This document shows positions 33,184-44,799 of a stretch of DNA of 64,000 nucleotides, one piece after another; the first letter of the stretch is position 1; every line of letters starts with the position of its first letter. Under the pieces are notes generated by a model. The model did no database searches. It was not told the origin of the DNA and saw only the letters and a program-made list of their open reading frames with translations. The position numbers and the translations under genes are program-made. Source of the stretch: Chamaecyparis obtusa (taxonomy: Eukaryota > Streptophyta > Pinopsida > Cupressales > Cupressaceae); assembly GCA_027943335.1 (NCBI GenBank), contig BSBK01001534.1, forward strand, positions 985,001 to 1,049,000. The letters are read 5' to 3'.

Positions 33184-35692
33184 CTTATGATGTGAGATGT
33201 GTCTGATTCTTGCATTTTGATGATATACATGATCTCATTCTTTTGTTGATATCAAGACATTGGACTCTATTGTATCATTTTTGATTCGTTGATGTTGTTT
33301 ATTCTAATAAATTGATTCTTTGATGGACTTTGATGTCTGGATATTTTCATTTATGATCGTTACATGGACTCTGATATTCTGTTGATTTTATGATGATGCC
33401 ATAGACTCTGATTCCCACTTTGATAGCTTTCACTATATATGATGTCATGATGTGTTGGATCTCCTTTTCAGGCATTTTAGCATGATATGATGATCTAGAT
33501 GGTTCTATCTCCTATATGCTTTGTTTGATGATTTTCAGATGCCATTTTTGATATGTATGCATATGTTCTAGTGATGCTTAAATGGTTGTCTTATGTATGA
33601 CATAGAATAGATGGATGAATGCGATGATGTGTATTTTAATGATTAATGCTTTATTATGGATGCAATGATTTATAGATGTGTTTAGATGGATAATGAATAA
33701 TGCACATGAATGGCTTTATGAATGCAATGTGATGCAATGCAATGATTTCATGTGATGTAATGTGATATAGATATGTGATGTTTAATGATTTTACATGATA
33801 TGAATGATGATATAATGCAATGATTTTGATATATATTTATGATGTAATGTTTCTAAGATGATTTAAATGATGTGCACTTAATGATGATGTTATGATGTTC
33901 TATTTGAAATGCAATGATTTAATGGATGTAATGATGTAATGATTTGGTCCTAACGAATGCAATGATAATGCACTTAATGGATGTAAAATGAATGATTTCT
34001 TTTGTGAAAGAATGATGCAATCTAATGCACTTAATGATTTTATAATGAATGAACGAATGCAACCTAATGCAATTAATGTTAATAAATTTGTATTTAAATG
34101 ATATATGCAATCTAATGCAATTAATGTAAATTAATTTGGATTTAAATGATATATGCAATCTAATGTAATTAATGATTAAAATGTAACTTAATGCAATGAT
34201 TTAAAATGAACCTAACAAATGCAAGTGAACTAATGGAATGCTCTTTGGTTTTTGTTTTTGGATTTCCAACACACTCGATCACATATAATTTTTGATGATC
34301 TTTTGATTTCTAATTTGACTACACCCCCTTTCTCTTTTCCCCTTGCAATTTGAACTAAGAAAGACAAAATATATTAAATGCATTTAATCTAGCATGTATG
34401 CAACTAACTATCATTATTCAAAAATTTGGAGCTTATATTCATCATTGAGCAATTTTTGGAATCCCAATTTAGTACAACCATCACTAGTTCAACCATGATG
34501 ATATGAATACTTTTTGCACCTCTTGTGTTTCTTTCCCATCCTTTCTGGTACGACTATCACTAATTGAAGTCAATCATGAGAGTGAGAATACCGATTTTGT
34601 CGGATTCTATGTTGCAAGTGGATTTTGGTATTATGATATTGAACATCAAAATATCTAAGGTATCCTTTTGCGTAAACAAACAAAGATCTCAGTTTTATCC
34701 TATGTACAAGTCCTCGATGATTCTTTGATGATCACATCCTTAGACAAATACTACATGATTTAGAACTTTGATTTTAAGACAGTCATTCAGAAATCAACTA
34801 AAATATCATGCTTTCATCATAGCTTGTCTAGTTTAAAAACTTTCATCAATTCGCTAGAAAGACATGATTTCATCAATCAAGTCAACACTTTGAAATTTTT
34901 TTGCAATGTTTTTCAAATCCATATTTCAAGTGTAGTTCCATCCATTTTATACTTTTAATCCCGATAATGATAGGGTCATGTAAGATCTCAGATCAAATTT
35001 TGCGTTTGGTTCAAATTGGATTAGGATTTAGGATTTGATTAAGTGTGTCACTTGCATTTTTTATGAATTGATTCGATGATTGATTAAAATTTTCTTTTGA
35101 TGAATCCTTTCTCCTTTTGAGTAGATTGCCCCTAGTTTGATATGATTTCAATTTTGGACTTAGGTCAATTTGCAGATTAGGTGACCAAAATCCTTATGTA
35201 CTTGCAAATGCAACTGTGGGGTTTTATTATGCAATATATACAAATGCTGGCGAATGCAATATTTACAAGGATGACTGCTAGGTATGCGACTGACTTGGAA
35301 TTTCAATGGTGCTTGTTTCCCAAGTTTTCACTGATTGAATGAAGCTTGCTTTCTTTTTCTATTTTTAAAGCTTTTTCTCTTTTTTTGCTACCAAGGCGCC
35401 TATTTGCTAGTTTTTTCTCTTTTTTTTGTATTTTTTTCTTTTTTCAATTTTTTTCTTTTTCACATCATCAAGGCGCCTATTTACTAGGTTTTCACCAAGA
35501 CAACATCTTTTTGAGGATCATATATGAATGTTTTTGGCTTTCTTCATGCTCAATTTTTCATAGTTTTTGATCTTTTTTGCTTTTCCAATTTGTTTGGTCT
35601 TTTCTATTTTTCAAATATTTTTGGTATTTTCAAGATCTCTTTTGACTATATACAATAAATAGGATGCTTTCCATCTAATTTTTAGATACTCT
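33184..35692. other. Non-coding part of B between the PMD gene and pol
   Basis: About 33540-34250 is low-complexity sequence built from ATGATG, ATGCAATG and AATGATTT words. The open frame at 33919-34158 minus is a product of that. From about 34260 it becomes ordinary AT-rich sequence. Near 35388-35410 and 35468-35498 the minus strand carries AAATAGGCGCCTTG motifs. The one at 35468-35498 is preceded by GTGAAAACCTAG, and the same motifs recur after pol in element D. No gene is supported; the 74-codon plus frame at 35346-35570 is a T-rich run. Confidence 0.5.
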
Positions 35693-38600
35693 TTATACTC
35701 TTTTGTTTGTCTCATGTATAGAACCTCTTAGATGAATGCTATTGATAGGTTCTTGTAATTCTTCTCCATCACAATCAGCTAGCTTGTAGGTGCATGTGCC
35801 AAAAGGAGAAGTGATCACAAAAGGTCCTAACCAGTTTGCTTCCTATTTTCCTTTCTTTTCTCTTTTTGCTTGATTCTTGGGATTTTCTCGCAAAACTAGG
35901 TCACCTATTTGAAATGTTCTTGACTTGATGTGCTTGTTATAAGTCCTTGACCTTCGGTTTTGATATAATTTCAAGTGATCAAATGCTTGTTGTTGTTTCT
36001 CATCTAGTAGTTCTAGTTCATGCAGCCTAGCAACTCTATAGTCTTCCTCACTTATCAAACCATGTAGAGATATTCTTAAGGATGGAAGTTCTACCTCCAA
36101 AGATAAAACTGCTTCTGCTCCAAATACTAAGGAGAATGGTGTAGCTCCTGTTGGCGTTATGATGCTTGTTCTATAGGCCCACAAGATCAGGTTTATTTTT
36201 ATGTGCCAATCTCTACCTGAATTGTCCACCGTCCTCTTTAATATCTTCAATATATTTTTATTTGTTGCTTCGGCTTGTCCATTACCTTGGGGGTAATAGA
36301 TTGAAGATGAGTGATGGATCATGTGAAACTTGGTACATAACTCTTTTAGGTCCTTGTTTTTGAAGTGCTTTGCATTATCTGTTATGATAGCATGAGGTAT
36401 GCTATATCTACATATTATGTGGTTTAGGATAAATAAAGATATCTGCTTTTTTATTGCAGTTGATAAGGGTACAACTTCCACCCATTTGGTAAAGTACTAT
36501 GTTGCCGTGATAATGAATTTATGACCATTTGAAGATGGTGGATAAATCATTCCTATTAAATCTAGACCCCATTGATAAAATGACCAAGGTGTTGTCATCA
36601 GATGAAGCTCTTGTGTGGGCACATGTATCAAGTTTCTATGATATTGACACTTTCTACAAGTTTTAGCAAAGTGACAAGCGTCTTTCTCCATCGTAGGCCA
36701 AAAATATCCTATCCTAAGAAGTTTCTTAGCTAGGATAAATAAATTCGAATGTGACCCACAGATCTCCTTGTGAATTTCTCGTAAGGCTACGTTCGATTCC
36801 TCTTTCTCTAGATATCTAAGAAGCATTCTGTCTAGACTCTTACGATACAATGTGTCAGATATTAAGGTATAACAAGCAGCTTGTTGAAAAAATCTTTTCT
36901 TTTGGTTCTTGGTTTGGTCCATTGGTAATATTTGGTCTTTTAGGTAAGTGTAAATGGTTCCATACCAAGGTGATTCATGTGTTGTTAGCAAACAAATGGT
37001 ATGAGGATGGGTAGGGTCAAATGCGGGTTGTTCCACTTCTTCTACTAGGAATTCATATATGGCGCTTTGATCTGGTATTTGTAGAAGTGAAGCCAAAGTT
37101 TCCATTGCATCTGTTGCTTTGTTCTTTTTTGTTGGCACTTGCTCAAATGTAATAAGAGTGAAGTACTTCTTAAGATTTTCCACCATGTTTTTATAAGGCA
37201 CCATCTTGTCATATTTTGTCTGATATTCATCATTAATTTGATTAATGACTAATTGTGAATCTCCATAGACCTATAGCTTTATCACCTTCCATTCCAATGC
37301 TAACTTTATTCCAATGACCAAGGCTTCATATTCAACTATGTTATTGATACATGGAAATAGTAATTTATATGACTTTGGAATTGTAAATCCTTGAGGAGTA
37401 ATTAAGAGTATGCCTGCTTTTGATCCATGTTGGGTGTATGAACCATCAAAATATAGTTGCCATGTCTTTGCCTCAACATTCACAATCTCAGAATCTGGGA
37501 ATTCTACTTGAATTGGATTATCATCTTGTAGTGGTGATTCTGCTAATTGGTCAACAATGACTTGCCCTTTGATAGATTTGTGGTCTACATAATTTATGTC
37601 AAATTCAATCAACACCATGACCCATTTGGCTAGCCTTCCATTTAATGCTATTTTTCTAAGTAGATACTTCAAAGGATCAATCTTTGCAATGAGTCTTATA
37701 TTATGAGATAGCATATAGTGACGCAATTTTTGGGAAGCAAAAACCACAGCCAAACATGCCCTTTTGATGAAGGTATAGTTTAACTCATATTTCACCAAAG
37801 TTCTACTTATGTAGTATATTGTCTTTTCTTTGCCTAATTCATCTTCTTGTGCCAAAAGTGCCCCTAATGAATGCTTGGTCGCTGAAATGTATAGGATCAA
37901 AGGCTTGCCTCTTATAGGTGGCATCAAATTTGGAGGATTCATGAGATATTTCTTCAATAAATTGAAGGCTTCTTCACATTTTTCATCCCATTTGAAAACT
38001 ATGTCCTTATGAAGGAGTTGAGTAAAGTTATGGCACTTTTTTGCCAATTGGGAGATGAACCTTTGAATGGATTGGATCCTGCCTTGAAGAGATCTCATCT
38101 GACTTATGTTTCTAGGTGCTTCCATTTCCATGATGGCTTTGACTTTGGTAGGATCTATCTCTATTCCTTTGGTTAAAACAATGTACCCTAGCAGCTTTCC
38201 TGATTGGACGCCAAATGCACATTTCTTCAGATTTAACCTTACTTTAAATTGTTCCAATCTTTCAAAAAAAATCTCTAATATGGGTAGATGTTTTTCTCTT
38301 GAATGAGATTTGCTATTATGTCATCTACATAGTCCTCCATGAACTTGTGCATCATGTCGTGGAATATAGTGGTCATTGCTCTTTGATAGGTCACTCCAGC
38401 ATTCTTTAGACCAAAAGGCATAACATTCCAATAGAATGTCCCCCATGCGCATGTAAATGTTGTTTTATCTTGATCTTCAGGTGCTATCTTTATCTAATTA
38501 TAGCCACTAAATCCATCCATAAGAGAGAACATGGAATGTCCTACTGTCAAATCCACTATGGTGTCTATACTTGGTAATGGAAAGTTGTCCTTAGGGCATG

Positions 38601-39120
38601 CAAGATTTAGATCCCTAAAATCCATGCAAATTCTGATGGACTTGTCTACTTTTGAAACTGGTACTATGTTTGAAATCCATTGGGCATAATCAATGGCTCT
38701 TATAAACCCAACTTTTAGCAATTTTTCTAACTCCACTTTTACAAGCAAGGCTATATGTGGATGCATCTTTCTCAATTTTTACTTCACTAGTCTTGGTCCT
38801 TCTTTTATATATAAGTGATACATAATTAGATTTGGATCCAATCCCGGCATATCATCATAAGACCATGCAAAATTAATTTTCTTTTCCTTGAAAAATTTGA
38901 TGAATTCTTTTCTTTCCTCACTAGATAAAGATGCTACTAAGTGTATGCTCCTTGGTTCTAATTCCAACCCAATGTTTACCTTTTCCGTCGGTTCAATCAA
39001 GATAGGAGATCTTTCTTCATAATGCTCGGGTAAAGTATCCAAACTCCCTTCCTTAGGTGCCTCAATTGGGTTTTCACCTTTGGAATCATTCTTTATTTCT
39101 TTTTCTTTTTTTATCTAATG
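35693..39120 (-). pseudogene. B pol: RT, two RNase H domains, integrase
   Basis: RT starts within 39042-38494 (KVGFIRAIDYAQWISNIVPV, ICMDFRDLNLACPKDNFPLP, FSLMDGFSGYN) and includes EDYVDDIIA near 38320. A frameshift near 38270 leads to 38257-37271. The RT-linked RNase H is degenerate (LYISATKHSLGALLAQ lacks the first Asp). A second, catalytically complete-looking RNase H follows: YFDGSYTQHGS, VEYEALVIG, YGDSQLVINQ. The integrase has an HHCC domain (CGSHS..., CRKCQYH), a core (GLDLIGM, ITDNAKHFKNK, QAEATNKNIL) and a C-terminal GPFVIT segment with the stop at 35693-35695. This is the standard Tat order, unlike family A. Gag and protease are missing. Confidence 0.85.
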
Positions 39121-39126
39121 CTACCA

Positions 39127-39445
39127 CCATGTGGTGTTGAGAGAAAATAGGACTTAATTAATTTAATTTAATTAATTTGATTAGCCATGTGTACCCCTTG
39201 AGTGGGTTGATTTGATTTTAAATTGAACTATACAATTAATTGGATTAATTGCACATTGATTTAATTTATCATGATTTGATAGGTTTTAATTGATCTTTTG
39301 GCTCTTGATATTTAATTAAATTGAATTGAAGCTTGATTTTCATTTTGATTGGCTAAATGCTTGTTTGGATTCAATTGCCTTGCTTTTGCCTTGATTTGCC
39401 TTGATTACTCACATGAATGATCTTGTCCACTTTTAGGTGATTACA
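39127..39445 (-). repeat. Partial 5' LTR of B
   Basis: These 319 bp correspond to the first part of the LTR in element orientation and end exactly at the CATAC duplication (39446-39450). The sequence then jumps at about 39126 into pol, so a deletion of 565 bp of LTR, the leader, gag and protease happened after insertion. Confidence 0.85.
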
Positions 39446-39450
39446 CATAC

Positions 39451-40853
39451 AACACAGAATGCGAATGAGAATATAAAATCTGAATTGTTTGACAACTTTA
39501 ACTACATCAAAAGCTTGTTTCTCAATAGATGAATATTTGAGCTCATGCTTTTTTAACGGGGTACTCATAAAATTAATTGGTGCTTCATTCTCAGAATCAA
39601 TCTTTTGAGTTAATATTCATTATAATGAATGATCAGAGGCATACCAATAAATAATAAAATCTTTTTTATAATCTGGATAAACTAAAGAAGGAGTAGTTGC
39701 CACAACAATTTTGATTTCGTTGAATGTTTTTTTACCAGCTTCAGTCCACTTGAAAGGTTTCTTTTCGCTCATCATCCCCACAATATGTCTAGTCAGTTTA
39801 GAAAAAATTGGTACAAAAGCTGTCAAAAAATTAATTTGACCAAAAAAAGATTTAACCTATATCCTAGTTGATGGAAGACCAATCTGTTGAACATCCTTCA
39901 CTCTCTTAGGATCAATCCCAATTCATTCTTTAGAGACAATATGACCTAAAAGTTTACCTTCTATTACACAAAAGATAGATTTTTTGGGGTTGAGAGATAT
40001 ACCATGGCTTCGACACCTAAGAACTGACCGAAGGTCTCTGAGGTGATGCTTTCTCCTCCTAGAATAAATTGTTAAATCATCAAGATAAATCAAAATAATC
40101 CTATTTTTCATGTCAACAAAAGAAAAATCCATAGCCCTTTGGAAAGTTTCTCCTGCATTAATCAAGCCAAAGGGCATCCTGTTATATGAAAATGTTCCCC
40201 ACAGTGTAGTGAAAGTAGTCTTGTGTTTATTATCTTCTACTACACTAACCTGATTATATCATGAGAATCCATCAAGCATGGACATCATTTTAGACCCGGC
40301 AACAGTTTGCAAAACGTGTTCCATCTTTGGCAAGGCATAATTGTCTTTCAAGCTGGCTTGATTCAGATTGCGGAAATCAACACAAATCCTTATTTCTCCA
40401 TTTTTTCTCACTGGAACAATGTTTGCAATCCATGTTGAGTGGTGAATATGATATATGATTCTTGATTTCAACATCTTAACTACCTCACATAATATGGCTT
40501 CTAATACCTTGGGGTTATAACTATGAAGCTTTTTTCTTGAAAGGTTTAGATTTTGATTTAAGGGGTATATGATGACTAAAACTCCCACCTTTGAAATACT
40601 TTAAATCATTGTAATTCTAGGAAAATACATCTGTATAGGCAGTCTATAACACTTACAATCTTTCCTTTTCCTGAGTGGATAAAGTCTTACCTACATATAT
40701 CCATTTTGGTTGCGCATCATCCCCAATATTGATTTTATCATATTCTTTCAAAACCTCAGATTGCATACCTCCTTTTGAGATGTGAACTACCTCTTCTTGT
40801 GATGGTACCTTGAAACTAGGTTCTTCACATGTTTCATCCAAACCTTCAAAGTG
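39451..40853 (-). pseudogene. A3 reverse transcriptase remnant
   Basis: This is the continuation of A3 pol beyond the B insertion. Open pieces 40910-40653, 40588-40259, 40177-39923, 39826-39620 and 39568-39451 match A2 RT and RNase H. They include the IWIANIVPVRKN-like palm start (40430), ICVDFRNLNQ, MSMLDGFS and LIYLDDLTIYSRRRK (near 40090). The upstream part has a deletion relative to A2 (a segment after QEEVV is lost). Similarity to A2 stops at about 40853, so gag, protease and the second RNase H are absent from A3. The end has no LTR. Confidence 0.8.
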
Positions 40854-41563
40854 TGTAGTTAAATGATGATTGGTTTTGCACCAAAGGTATGAGTGCTCGC
40901 CAAAATTCAAGACTTGGCTTGTGATAAGCGATGGAGATATGTATTATTGTAATGTATCTTATGTATGTGTTATGAAAGGATTTTAAATGCTAGATCCTTA
41001 TGAAATCTTGAAAAAAAATCTACATGTTTTATATGAAATGGAAATCTGTAGGAATTTTTGTGAAAATATATTTATGTCTCACCTTGCATTTCATGGGATT
41101 TAAAAAAGATAGAGAGAATTAACAATTTTTTGTTGTATTAATCAATTAAATGTGTTACTACATGATGAGGTAATCTTGAGATATATGTTCTAGAAGTATG
41201 GTCATGTTCTTTAGCACACTTTGGACGCAAGGTGTTTTGTAGCTTCTACTCCCTCTTGTGACTAGTGTTAGTTGCTTAAATATGTGTTTGGTTTTCTTTT
41301 GCGTATGTTATTTTAAACTTGATGAACTTTAGAAGTGGTGAAGGAATGACTTGAAATTTTAAGTTCTCTTGCAAACATCTAGCCACCAATTTTGAGTTTT
41401 TCAATCAAATGAGATTTTGTTCTCACTTACTTCTATTGATTTTTCTTATGACCTTTGAAGTTTTGAATTGAAATTTACGAGTTTTGAATATTGTGATTTC
41501 TTATGATCTTGTGGTGGCTAGATTATGTGTTTTATGTTACTAGTCATGTGATGTGAAGAGATG
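40854..41563 (+). other. O interior, first piece, non-coding
   Basis: AT-rich sequence between the broken end of the A array and element D. No open frame or family motif is visible. It is continuous with 51958-53259 once D is removed. It probably belongs to the decayed interior of O, though this rests on position only. Confidence 0.4.
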
Positions 41564-41568
41564 TTATC
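41564..41568. other. Target-site duplication of D (left), TTATC
   Basis: TTATC immediately precedes the TG of the D 5' LTR and is repeated at 51953-51957, directly after the CA of the 3' LTR. Confidence 0.9.
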
Positions 41569-42505
41569 TGTATACACCTAAAAATGGTCACCTAGACTAT
41601 TAGCCCCCATTTGCTAAATCATCAATTGTTTATTCTTGATCAAATCCTAGTTTTATCATTTATTTGATTATTTTCTATGGGCTAACCATCTTATCCTAAG
41701 TCTTTATTTATTAAAAGGAATATTCCCTCCCCTTTTAATAAATAAAAAGCCCCCACTTTTCCTCTTATCCTAAGTTGCACAAATAAAGCATTATTCTTAT
41801 TTTATAAAAAGGGAAAAAGCACTTTTTGTCTCATATGGACACAAAAGTCAACTCTTATTTTCTCATTGGAGGATATTTGTGCACATGGATTGCTCCTCTT
41901 TCAAGCTCCACCGTTGATTAAATCTTTTGCCTCTTAATCTCCATGGTCCATTCCTTCTCATTTCCTTTAAAAGAAGAGCTCTCTTCTTCATTTCTAGGGC
42001 CCCAACTTTTTATGCTAACTTTATGCTGCAGGTTTTCTAGGTCACTTTGGAGCTTTTGAAGATTTGGAGCATTCTTAGCATCTACGTCTCATTCTTGCAT
42101 TCTACATCTCATTCTTGCATTCTTAGCTTAGCTTCATATTTATGCTTTCTTAGATTAGTTTCATTTCTATGTTCTAGATTAGCTCACATAGATTAATTAG
42201 CTTGGGTTGTAACACTTGCATATTTCCTTTCATAGCTTAGCTTGCATTTCCATTTCTAGCATAGCATTGCATTGCATTTTCATTTTTTATTCTTGAGGAT
42301 ATTGGCATTCTTGCCTTTGTCTTCATTGAATCTCCCATTGCATGGTTTACTAGCAAGGTTATAGGCTAAATAGCTCTAGCTGAGAGCATTCTTAAAAACC
42401 CTTGCACTCCATGCCTAGGGAGCTATGGATCGATTTGAGAGGGCTCATTCTTGAGTTTCTTTGCATGTAATGATCCATAGAAGTGTGACACATTTATAGC
42501 ACACA
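41569..42505 (+). repeat. 5' LTR of D
   Basis: 937 bp from TGTATACACC to GCACACA. About 98.7% identical to 51016-51952. Most differences are transitions. Notable internal words are paired TTTATTAAAAGGAA...CCTTTTAATAAA (a short inverted repeat near 41705-41750) and a duplicated CTCATTCTTGCATTCT at 42088-42124. Confidence 0.92.
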
Positions 42506-42509
42506 TTTT

Positions 42510-42526
42510 TGGCGCCCACCGTGGGG
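42510..42526 (+). other. Primer-binding site of D
   Basis: TGGCGCCCACCGTGGGG begins five bases after the LTR. It has the TGGCGCC...TGGGG form common in plant Tat elements. I do not assign the tRNA. Confidence 0.75.
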
Positions 42527-44799
42527 TAGAGTAGATAGACTTTGTCCTTTAAATTTTGCATTTTCGTCAATTTCCGTCAATTTTTCGGCAAGTTTTTAGC
42601 TTGATTTTTAGTCTCTGGTTTTTTGTCTCAGATTGTTGCGCGATACTTTCCAGAAGTATCACGCGATATACCTCTATATGCGTGCGTGATACTTCACCTA
42701 TCAATAGTATCGCCTGGCTACAGTAGAGAATATCGCCTGGTCTCGGGCGAAGTATCGCCTGGTGTCGCGTGAAATATCGTGCGGACTGATAAGTATCACC
42801 TGGTGTCGGGCGAAGTATCGTGCGATACTGTGTCTGTACTTGGCAGTGAGCTATTTTTGAGCTATTTTATCCATCTTGCAAGTTTTAGGTTCTTAGCTAT
42901 CTTTTTGAAATTTTTTGAAATTTCTAGCGTTTTCAAATCCGTGCACTCTGGAAAACGGGTGCCCATTTTTTTTGAAATTTCGCAAATGGTATCAAAAGTT
43001 TAAGTGTGATATATCGTTGGAAAGGTCTTTTCAAGCCTAATCCAACCATGATGGTTTCATTTTTAGATTTTATCATTTGATCAATTATTTTTGTAGATTA
43101 TCTGATTTTTCATTTACTAATCATTGTTAGATTTTGGATTTTGATTCTCCTAACTCTTGTTGGTCTAACAAGTTGTGGTTGTAGGTGCTTCTTGCTTGAA
43201 ATTTGCTAAAATCGCATGTCAAAGAGGGCTACTAATGGTTTTTGCAGGGCTGCCCTAAGCATAAAAACCAAATCAAGTGCTTGTTTAATTGCTTTCTTTA
43301 TTAAGTGCGGCATATACTAGTTGTTTCCTTTCATAGGCACTTAATACCTTGTTGTAGAAATTTTGAGGTGGTAGGAGAGTATGCTCTTCACCCTTGTGGT
43401 GAAACAGAAATCTTGACCCATCTTGGGATTTTGAAAGCAAGGGGGTAATTGAATCTTTGCTTGGTGTGTTTGGGAGAGATTCTTGAGATAGGGGAGTATG
43501 CTCTTCACCCTTGTGGTGAACCAAAAACCTTGAACCTCAAGAATTAATCCACTCTTTGTTTAGCTTAGGATCCTTTAGCGGGCCTGCTCTTGAGCAATCA
43601 AGAGGAACGACCCAAGTGGGGACAACCTTGTCATCATTTTCCTTGGTGGTGAGTGATTCCAACTCACTATAATCTCAAGGCTATCGAGGACACAAAACCT
43701 TGGTAGACATAGTACTTATCTTCACTTGATGTGAGTAACTTGTGGGATTGTGACCATGAGGAAAGCATTAAGCAAGAATGCTTAAGGTACTCTTGAGGCC
43801 GCGAGGTCCTAGTCCTTTATGAGGAGCAAGAGGGGTGCTATGAACGGAAATCCTTACTATGAACCATTAGATAGAGGCCACCCTATTTTAGCCGCTTAGC
43901 TTCTTGGTGCAAGGATTGATCCAAGTGGACTTACTCGGATCACCCCAAGACACTCACCATATGTGTTCCTTTGGTTGTGTTTTTGACACTTCCATGACAA
44001 CGCCAATATCTCTTGTGGGCAACCACTTGGTGTGAGGCAAGGGAGCATCAAGTTGTGGGCCAAATTGTTAAGTAATGAGCCTTGTCCTTCTAGGTAGTAA
44101 TTGCTTGAATTGTCTTCGATTGTGCTATACCAATGTAAATGTTCTCAACATTCAAACAAATGGTAGCATTCATAAGGTTCCCTATTTTGATATCACAAGT
44201 GCTTGTCTTGGCAAGGTTGCTTTTGCCCTTGTTTCAAGTGTTCTATGACATGTTTGATCCCATACTGTTTGCAAACCTATCTTTTATCTGCTGCTACTAC
44301 TTGTCAAACTGAGAAATTGCACTATCCAATCTTTGAAATTGATCAAAATGCTTTAAAACTGAGAAGTATCACCCTGTCTACCTGGAAAGTATCGCCCAGA
44401 ATCTTTTTGCTATCCTGTCATTGCTGCAATTCGGAGTGGCTAAACTTGCACTTTAACCTATCGTAGAGTGTCTTTTTCTGTTCTTACCTGAAACTGGTTT
44501 GTTACCTACATGCTTAGATTTGTTCTAGACTGAAACAAATGAGCTAAAACTATTGGGTTTGAGTTTAACGAATGCTACTCTTGATCATTTGTCGCATCAC
44601 GGTTACCTCTCTAGCTACTTGCTTATTGAGCTTCTTGCTCGTTGCTCGGCTTTAATCAATTGATTGTTGTAAGTGCTTGAGCACTTTTGACGAGCCATCT
44701 CTCTATTGTTCTACTTTGACAAGTGATCTTTATTAGCTTTGCTTATCTCAAATCTAAGAAACTTTGTCTCATTCTATTAGTCAACCAACATCTCTTTTC
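42527..44799 (+). other. Long 5' leader of D with a GTATCGC motif cluster and a tandem duplication
   Basis: No credible gene lies in these 2.3 kb. From 42638 to 42829 GTATCGC and its complement GCGATAC (with one-base variants) recur about a dozen times in both orientations, and two more occur near 44367-44395. At 43369-43420 and 43488-43540 a GTATGCTCTTCACCCTTGTG block is duplicated at about 120 bp spacing; the minus frame there (43524-43285) is a by-product. Long leaders are usual for this group. Confidence 0.55.

Larger units (their letters stand above)
29015..39445 (-). mobile_element. Element B: Tat-type Ty3/gypsy element with an antisense PMD gene, inserted in A3
   Basis: Ends are TGTGTACTAG... 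and ...GTGATTACA, flanked by CATAC. Pol lies on minus (39120-35693). The complete LTR (29015-29898) is at its 3' side and only 319 bp of the other LTR (39127-39445) remain. Gag, protease, primer-binding site and 565 bp of LTR are deleted. Two RNase H domains after RT place it in the Tat group. Between pol and the 3' LTR lie about 5.8 kb that contain a gene on the opposite strand. The two LTR remnants differ at about 11 of 319 positions by my count. Confidence 0.9.
5151..40853 (-). mobile_element. Tandem array of three Tat/Ogre-like Ty3/gypsy elements (family A), interrupted by element B
   Basis: Three internal domains on minus are separated by single LTRs: partial LTR 5151-5493, A1 interior, LTR 11757-12470, A2 interior, LTR 22543-23253, A3 interior to 40853. 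Each shared LTR has a primer-binding site immediately on its left and the end of the downstream ORF immediately on its right, so it serves two elements at once. This LTR-interior-LTR-interior-LTR layout is the known product of unequal recombination between elements. In element orientation the order is gag, protease, RNase H, RT, RNase H, integrase, spacer, long extra ORF, LTR. Both outer ends are broken (left LTR lacks about 370 bp, right end stops inside pol), with no target-site duplication. The A3 pol is split by B at 29015-39445. Confidence 0.85.
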
